Made by a program: the position numbers and the translations under genes
Source of the DNA: Gemmatimonadaceae bacterium
Lineage (GTDB): Bacteria; Gemmatimonadota; Gemmatimonadetes; Gemmatimonadales; Gemmatimonadaceae
DNA: 9,293 nt
Reading direction: 5' to 3'
Assembly: GCA_025357975.1 (NCBI GenBank)
Contig: JANYKY010000433.1
Location: forward strand, 1 to 9,293
Notes under the pieces: generated by a model
The model's input: only the letters and a program-made list of their open reading frames with translations
Told to the model about the DNA's origin: nothing
Database searches by the model: none
Part shown: in pieces, positions 6,468 through 9,293 of the stretch
Position numbering within the stretch: position 1 is the stretch's first letter
Layout of the letters: each line of letters opens with the position of its first letter

Positions 6468-7904
6468 TCAGGCTGGCACTCCGTACCTTTTCTTGTTCGG
6501 AACTCCCCACAACATCACCACCGATCCAAGCATCGCGATCGCGACCGTAACCACGGCGCCACGATAAGCGAATGGTGCGCCGTACCGCGGCGTTAGTCCA
6601 TCGACTGCGAAGGCCCACACTACAGGTCCAAGTATCGCTGCAGCTCTGCTCGACAAAACGAGCAGACTGAAAAAGCGTCCTGCTTCTTCATCGGGCACCA
6701 GCGTCAACAACAGCGGGCGTTCAGCGGTGGCGGTTCCACCGAAAATAAATCCGATCAGCACGCCGACAATCCAGAAACCCATTCTGGTCGGCACGAGAAC
6801 CATCGCGATGAGCAGGAAAACCCACGAGATCAGCACGCCGAGCAGTGTGTTTCGCGGCCCGATGCGATCGACGAGCTTCCCGAGTGGATAGCTGCCGAGC
6901 ACTGCGGGAATGGTGAGGACGACGAAGATGAGAACATCCTGTCCGCCCTTGAATCCCATCGCGTAAATGGCGTACAGCGCCATGTAGCCGATGATTGTTC
7001 CCATGGCGTCCTGATAGAGGAACGTCGTGAGAATAAACCGACCGAGGCCGGGATGTTTTTTGGTGTCGCGGATGGTTTGAAATACTTCCTTGAACCCTTT
7101 GCTCCAGTCGATCTTTTTGCCGCGTACCGGACGGTGATCGCGGCAGAACAACATTAGCGGTAGTGAGAACACGAAGAACATCAAACCGGTCGGAACGAAT
7201 GTCGAAACGCGCCCGCCGAGCTTGGTGAACGGAACGATCGACGTCAAAGCGTGCATGAAGCCCGATGGCAGCGCGCCGACGATTGGAAGAGTTCCATTGA
7301 AAAACGGAAACGCGATGAGTACGCCAGCGATCGAGCCGACGTATCCAAGTGCCGTTCCGAATCCTGAGAGAGCTCCTCGTGTTGCTTGAGGTGCCAAGTC
7401 CGGCAGCATCGCGTTGTAGAAAGGCTGCGCGCCCTGATATGCGTAGTCGGCGATGACATAGGCGCCTAGTATCAGTAAGAGCGGAGTGCCCACGAGGTGG
7501 AATTCGGTGAGAGCGTTGGGGCTTCTCACCGAATCACCGATTGCAGGCGCCATTGTTTGTCCGACCACCCCGATAGCGGCAGTCGCGATGCACGACGCAA
7601 TTGTGAACCACACCACCCACGGCTTGTGCCGGCGCGTCGTATCGGAGATAGCGCCGAAAATCGGTATCGAGACGATAACCATCGCGGAAACGAGCGACTT
7701 CGCGATAGAGAAGCGAATGTTCGACACGCCCATGTCGTGAACAATCCACGCCGCGAGGAACAGCGTGGTGATATTCATCGAGAATATCGTGTTCGAGAAG
7801 TCGTACATCGCCCAGCTGAGGCGCTCGCGCGTCGGGGCTTCGGTTACGGGCACATCCTGATCCGCTGGAACATCGACATCTATTGGCTCGGCCAGTGTCG
7901 CCAT
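6468..7904 (-). CDS. MFS transporter, UMF1 / Atg22-like family
   Basis: 478 residues, mostly hydrophobic, with about 12 predicted membrane segments. After a 27-residue acidic N-terminal tail comes SWAMYDFSNTIF (30-41), the hallmark opening of the UMF1/Atg22-like branch of the major facilitator superfamily. MFS loop 2-3 motifs are seen in both halves: GAISDTTRRHKPWV (84-97) and GKLVDRIGPRNTL (342-354). The long cytoplasmic middle loop is CRDHRPVRGKKIDWSKGFKEV (254-274). The second half also shows GGTATAERPLLLTLVPDEEAGRFF (389-412), a region typical of this branch. Yeast Atg22 exports amino acids from the vacuole; bacterial substrates are unknown, so amino acid or metabolite efflux is only a guess. 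The ATG at 7904 has CGGAG about 7 nt upstream. It stands alone between a terminator and the repeat spacer. Confidence 0.88.
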   Translation of the reverse strand: MATLAEPIDVDVPADQDVPVTEAPTRERLSWAMYDFSNTIFSMNITTLFLAAWIVHDMGVSNIRFSIAKSLVSAMVIVSIPIFGAISDTTRRHKPWVVWFTIASCIATAAIGVVGQTMAPAIGDSVRSPNALTEFHLVGTPLLLILGAYVIADYAYQGAQPFYNAMLPDLAPQATRGALSGFGTALGYVGSIAGVLIAFPFFNGTLPIVGALPSGFMHALTSIVPFTKLGGRVSTFVPTGLMFFVFSLPLMLFCRDHRPVRGKKIDWSKGFKEVFQTIRDTKKHPGLGRFILTTFLYQDAMGTIIGYMALYAIYAMGFKGGQDVLIFVVLTIPAVLGSYPLGKLVDRIGPRNTLLGVLISWVFLLIAMVLVPTRMGFWIVGVLIGFIFGGTATAERPLLLTLVPDEEAGRFFSLLVLSSRAAAILGPVVWAFAVDGLTPRYGAPFAYRGAVVTVAIAMLGSVVMLWGVPNKKRYGVPA

Positions 7905-7940
7905 TTGTATCTCCGGTAGGGATGGCTATCGGGAAAGACA

Positions 7941-7987
7941 AAAGTACGGCTCAACTGGAAAACTCCCAATACGTAGAGTTACGTAAC
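7941..7987 (-). promoter_or_regulatory. Candidate promoter and palindromic operator of the MFS transporter gene
   Basis: On the minus strand, TTGGGA (7969-7964), a 17-nt spacer and TACTTT (7946-7941) form a modest -35/-10 pair that would start RNA about 30 nt before the ATG. Directly upstream of the -35 are two TACGTA palindromes (7970-7975 and 7980-7985) spaced 10 bp apart, the second inside a perfect GTTACGTAAC (7978-7987). One-turn spacing of palindromes abutting a poor -35 fits a regulator binding site. Position and match are by eye; no regulator gene lies in the window. Confidence 0.4.
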
Positions 7988-8004
7988 GAGTGGCGGGATA
8001 CAAG

Positions 8005-8029
8005 AAAGGCCGCTGAATCAGCGGCCTTT
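8005..8029 (-). terminator. Intrinsic terminator of the rpsL-rpsG operon
   Basis: A perfect 11-bp stem AAAGGCCGCTG/CAGCGGCCTTT with a 3-nt loop lies 18 nt after the rpsG stop. On the minus strand the stem ends in CCTTTCTTGT, a short T-rich tract. It also separates the ribosomal operon from the transporter gene that reads the same way. Confidence 0.82.
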
Positions 8030-8047
8030 AATGTTTGAAGCGGGAGC

Positions 8048-8518
8048 CTACCAGCGATAGTGCGCGAATGCCTTGTTGGCTTCGGCCATACGGTGGGTGT
8101 CTTCCTTCTTTTTGATTGCGTTGCCTTCGCCCTTCGAGGCGGAGATAACTTCGGCAGCGAGCTTCTCGGCCATGGACTTCTCCGAGCGTCCGCGCGAGTA
8201 CAGAATCAGCCAGCGCATCGCGAGCGCCGTGCGGCGATCGGGACGAACTTCTACTGGAACCTGGTACGTCGCACCACCAACTCGGCGGCTCTTTACTTCG
8301 ACGGCCGGCTTGAGGTTGGTCAGCGCCTGCTTGAAGATCGTCACGCCACTCTGGGCAGTGCGAGTCTCGACCAGATCCATCGCATCATAGAAGATGCGCT
8401 CGGCCGTCGACTTCTTGCCCTGATACATGATGGCGTTGATAAACTTCGAAACGGTCTGGCTGTCGTAGCGCGCATCGGGCAGAATCGGGCGCTTGACGGA
8501 TTTTTTGCGACGGCTCAT
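8048..8518 (-). CDS. rpsG: 30S ribosomal protein S7
   Basis: 156 residues, the standard bacterial length. It is recognised along its whole sequence: [20 protein letters not shown] at the basic N-terminus, [25 protein letters not shown] (23-47), [23 protein letters not shown] (69-91), [22 protein letters not shown] (102-123) and [21 protein letters not shown] at the end. S7 binds the 3' major domain of 16S rRNA, initiates assembly of the 30S head and contacts the E-site tRNA. The stop codon of rpsL is followed at once by the rpsG ATG (TAAATG); GGAGG inside the end of rpsL, about 10 nt upstream, serves as ribosome binding site. The two are therefore tightly coupled. In E. coli S7 represses its own operon by binding the rpsL-rpsG junction, which is much longer there. 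The stop is TAG. Confidence 0.98.
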   Translation of the reverse strand: MSRRKKSVKRPILPDARYDSQTVSKFINAIMYQGKKSTAERIFYDAMDLVETRTAQSGVTIFKQALTNLKPAVEVKSRRVGGATYQVPVEVRPDRRTALAMRWLILYSRGRSEKSMAEKLAAEVISASKGEGNAIKKKEDTHRMAEANKAFAHYRW

Positions 8519-8917
8519 TTACTTCTTTCCTCCGGCAGGTGCGCCAGCTTTCGGCTTCTTGGTGCCGTACTTCGAGCGGCTCTTGTTGCGGCCGTTGACG
8601 CCGGAGGCGTCGAGCGAGCCGCGAACGATGTGGTAGCGAACGCCCGGAAGATCCTTGACGCGGCCGCCGCGAATCAGCACGATCGAGTGCTCCTGCAGGT
8701 TGTGTCCTTCACCCGGGATGTAAGCGGTGACCTCGAAGCCGTTGGTAAGGCGAACGCGGGCAACCTTACGGAGGGCCGAGTTGGGCTTTTTGGGCGTCGT
8801 GGTGTAGACACGGGTGCAAACGCCGCGCTTCTGCGGGTTCGACTTGAGAGCAGGTGCTTTCTCTTTCTTCTGTACGTCGCGGCGACTTTGCCGGACGAGC
8901 TGATTGATTGTCGGCAT
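8519..8917 (-). CDS. rpsL: 30S ribosomal protein S12
   Basis: 132 residues with the full S12 sequence: [33 protein letters not shown] (32-51), [20 protein letters not shown] (66-85), [20 protein letters not shown] (87-106) and a Lys/Gly-rich tail [13 protein letters not shown]12 lies at the decoding centre and helps govern accuracy. Lys43 and Lys88, the two classic streptomycin-resistance positions, are both the wild-type Lys, so the protein looks streptomycin-sensitive at these sites. Asp89 is the residue methylthiolated by RimO in E. coli. The ATG at 8917 has only a weak AGAAG about 5 nt upstream. It is the first gene of the operon; only rpsG follows before a terminator, without the fusA and tuf genes that often continue this str operon. 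Confidence 0.98.
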   Translation of the reverse strand: MPTINQLVRQSRRDVQKKEKAPALKSNPQKRGVCTRVYTTTPKKPNSALRKVARVRLTNGFEVTAYIPGEGHNLQEHSIVLIRGGRVKDLPGVRYHIVRGSLDASGVNGRNKSRSKYGTKKPKAGAPAGGKK

Positions 8918-8934
8918 TAAAGCTTCTGGGGTGC

Positions 8935-8960
8935 AAAAAGGTCCCGCAAAAAGGGGCGGG
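8935..8960 (-). promoter_or_regulatory. Hairpin with T-run in the rpsL leader (attenuator-like)
   Basis: On the minus strand CCCGC pairs with GCGGG (8960-8956 with 8947-8943) around an 8-nt loop, CCCTTTTT. Two or three bases later comes TTTTT (8939-8935), 17 nt before the rpsL ATG. The layout is that of a short intrinsic terminator placed inside the leader. It might attenuate or autoregulate ribosomal protein expression, or simply end RNA coming from further upstream. Confidence 0.45.
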
Positions 8961-8971
8961 GTTAGCCTCTA

Positions 8972-9001
8972 AAACTAAGCCGGAGCAGGGGTTTGAGTCA
9001 A
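8972..9001 (-). promoter_or_regulatory. rpsL: Candidate promoter of the rpsL-rpsG operon
   Basis: On the minus strand TTGACT (9001-8996) is a 5/6 match to a -35 box. After an 18-nt spacer comes TAGTTT (8977-8972), a weak -10 with the TAnnnT outline. RNA would start near 8965, giving a leader of about 48 nt that contains the hairpin. The -35 is the main support. Confidence 0.5.
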
Positions 9002-9293
9002 CACCCGCTGGTAGGACCGCGCCAGGAGAAAGCGGCGTTTGTCTCCAGTTGCGTAATGCGGACTAACTGCCACTTCGGACTGCGGATTGATTGCGGGCTG
9101 CGGACCTGCTGCGGGCTTCACAGACTAACTACGGAACGGGGGAATGTCTTTTAACCAGAAAATAGAGCCCGCTTCCAAGCCAGATCTCTTTTGCGATTGA
9201 CTACGATATCGTTCTGTGCGTTTCTGAGGGCTCTGTGTCCAAGGTTGTTCGTAGTTCTCTGCGGTCCCTGCGTCCTCTGCGTCCTCTGCAGTT
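9002..9293. other. Gene-free tail upstream of rpsL with degenerate short repeats
   Basis: No credible reading frame, tRNA or rRNA is seen here on either strand. The stretch 9058-9115 repeats variants of GACTGCGG and GGCTGCGG; the word GACTAACT occurs on both sides of it (9061-9068 and 9123-9130). The middle (9131-9210) shows nothing I can name. From 9211 the sequence turns into CTCTG-type words leading into the tandem repeat at the edge. Confidence 0.5.
9257..9292. repeat. Four tandem 9-bp repeats (CTCTGCGTC type) at the right edge
   Basis: Four head-to-tail units: CTCTGCGGT, CCCTGCGTC, CTCTGCGTC and CTCTGCAGT, in exact 9-nt register. A related unit, CTCTGTGTC, lies upstream at 9231-9239 out of register. 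The array may continue past the window end. It is not in a reading frame that I can support. Confidence 0.75.

Noticed and set aside
6233..6618. Short frames in the spacer after the kinase (71 aa plus, 108 aa minus)
   Set aside because: They have low-complexity Lys/Ser-rich translations from repeat words and no ribosome binding site; the minus-strand one also overlaps the transporter's 3' end.
8041..8917. Streptomycin-resistance allele of rpsL
   Set aside because: Both classic positions (Lys43, Lys88) carry the wild-type lysine.
8060..8920. 286-codon plus-strand frame across the ribosomal genes
   Set aside because: It is fully antisense to rpsG and rpsL, which are certain; the frame is a by-product of their codon use.
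9257..9292. CRISPR array
   Set aside because: The units are 9 nt and contiguous, without spacers; there are no cas genes.

Overview
The window looks like chromosomal DNA from a moderately GC-rich, diderm, free-living bacterium. The mix of a lipoprotein D-aminoacylase-like amidohydrolase, a Ser/Thr kinase fused to a TolB-like domain and TPRs, a UMF1-type transporter and low-complexity intergenic repeats suggests Gemmatimonadota or a related soil lineage. This taxonomic placement is an inference from gene style, not from a marker comparison. There is no integrase, transposase, CRISPR array or phage gene.

Layout. Positions 1-3913 are all on the minus strand and read right to left as one compact group: a PLP-dependent threonine/serine dehydratase-like enzyme (2933-3913), a RidA-family enamine/imine deaminase (2550-2933, sharing 1 nt with the dehydratase), a lipoprotein amidohydrolase of the D-aminoacylase type (814-2544, 5 nt after ridA), a C-terminal remnant of a serine hydrolase (259-732), and the first 82 codons of a secreted beta-barrel-like protein that runs off the left edge (1-248). 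Divergent from the dehydratase across 63 nt is a large Ser/Thr protein kinase-TolB-like-TPR protein (3977-6193, plus). A 274-bp A/T-rich gap with an imperfect inverted repeat (6194-6467) separates it from a UMF1/Atg22-like MFS transporter (6468-7904, minus). A strong hairpin terminator (8005-8029) closes the rpsL-rpsG ribosomal operon (8048-8917, minus), whose promoter and hairpin leader lie at 8935-9001. The last 290 bp hold no gene, only degenerate short repeats.

How they work together. Dehydratases of this fold release reactive 2-aminoacrylate/2-aminocrotonate, which RidA proteins hydrolyse, so the coupled dehydratase-ridA pair makes biochemical sense. A D-aminoacylase-type enzyme next to them would supply free amino acids from N-acylated ones, giving a plausible N-acyl/D-amino acid scavenging unit. 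However, this amidohydrolase lacks the usual HxH and Cys metal ligands, so its chemistry is uncertain. The kinase, the transporter and the ribosomal operon look like independent units.

Most of the window is ordinary. The points most worth a second look are the ligand-poor amidohydrolase in its operon, the inverted-repeat spacer at 6241-6467, the repeat-rich tail, the hairpin leader of rpsL and the double TACGTA site upstream of the transporter. I did not find convincing evidence of a wholly new system.
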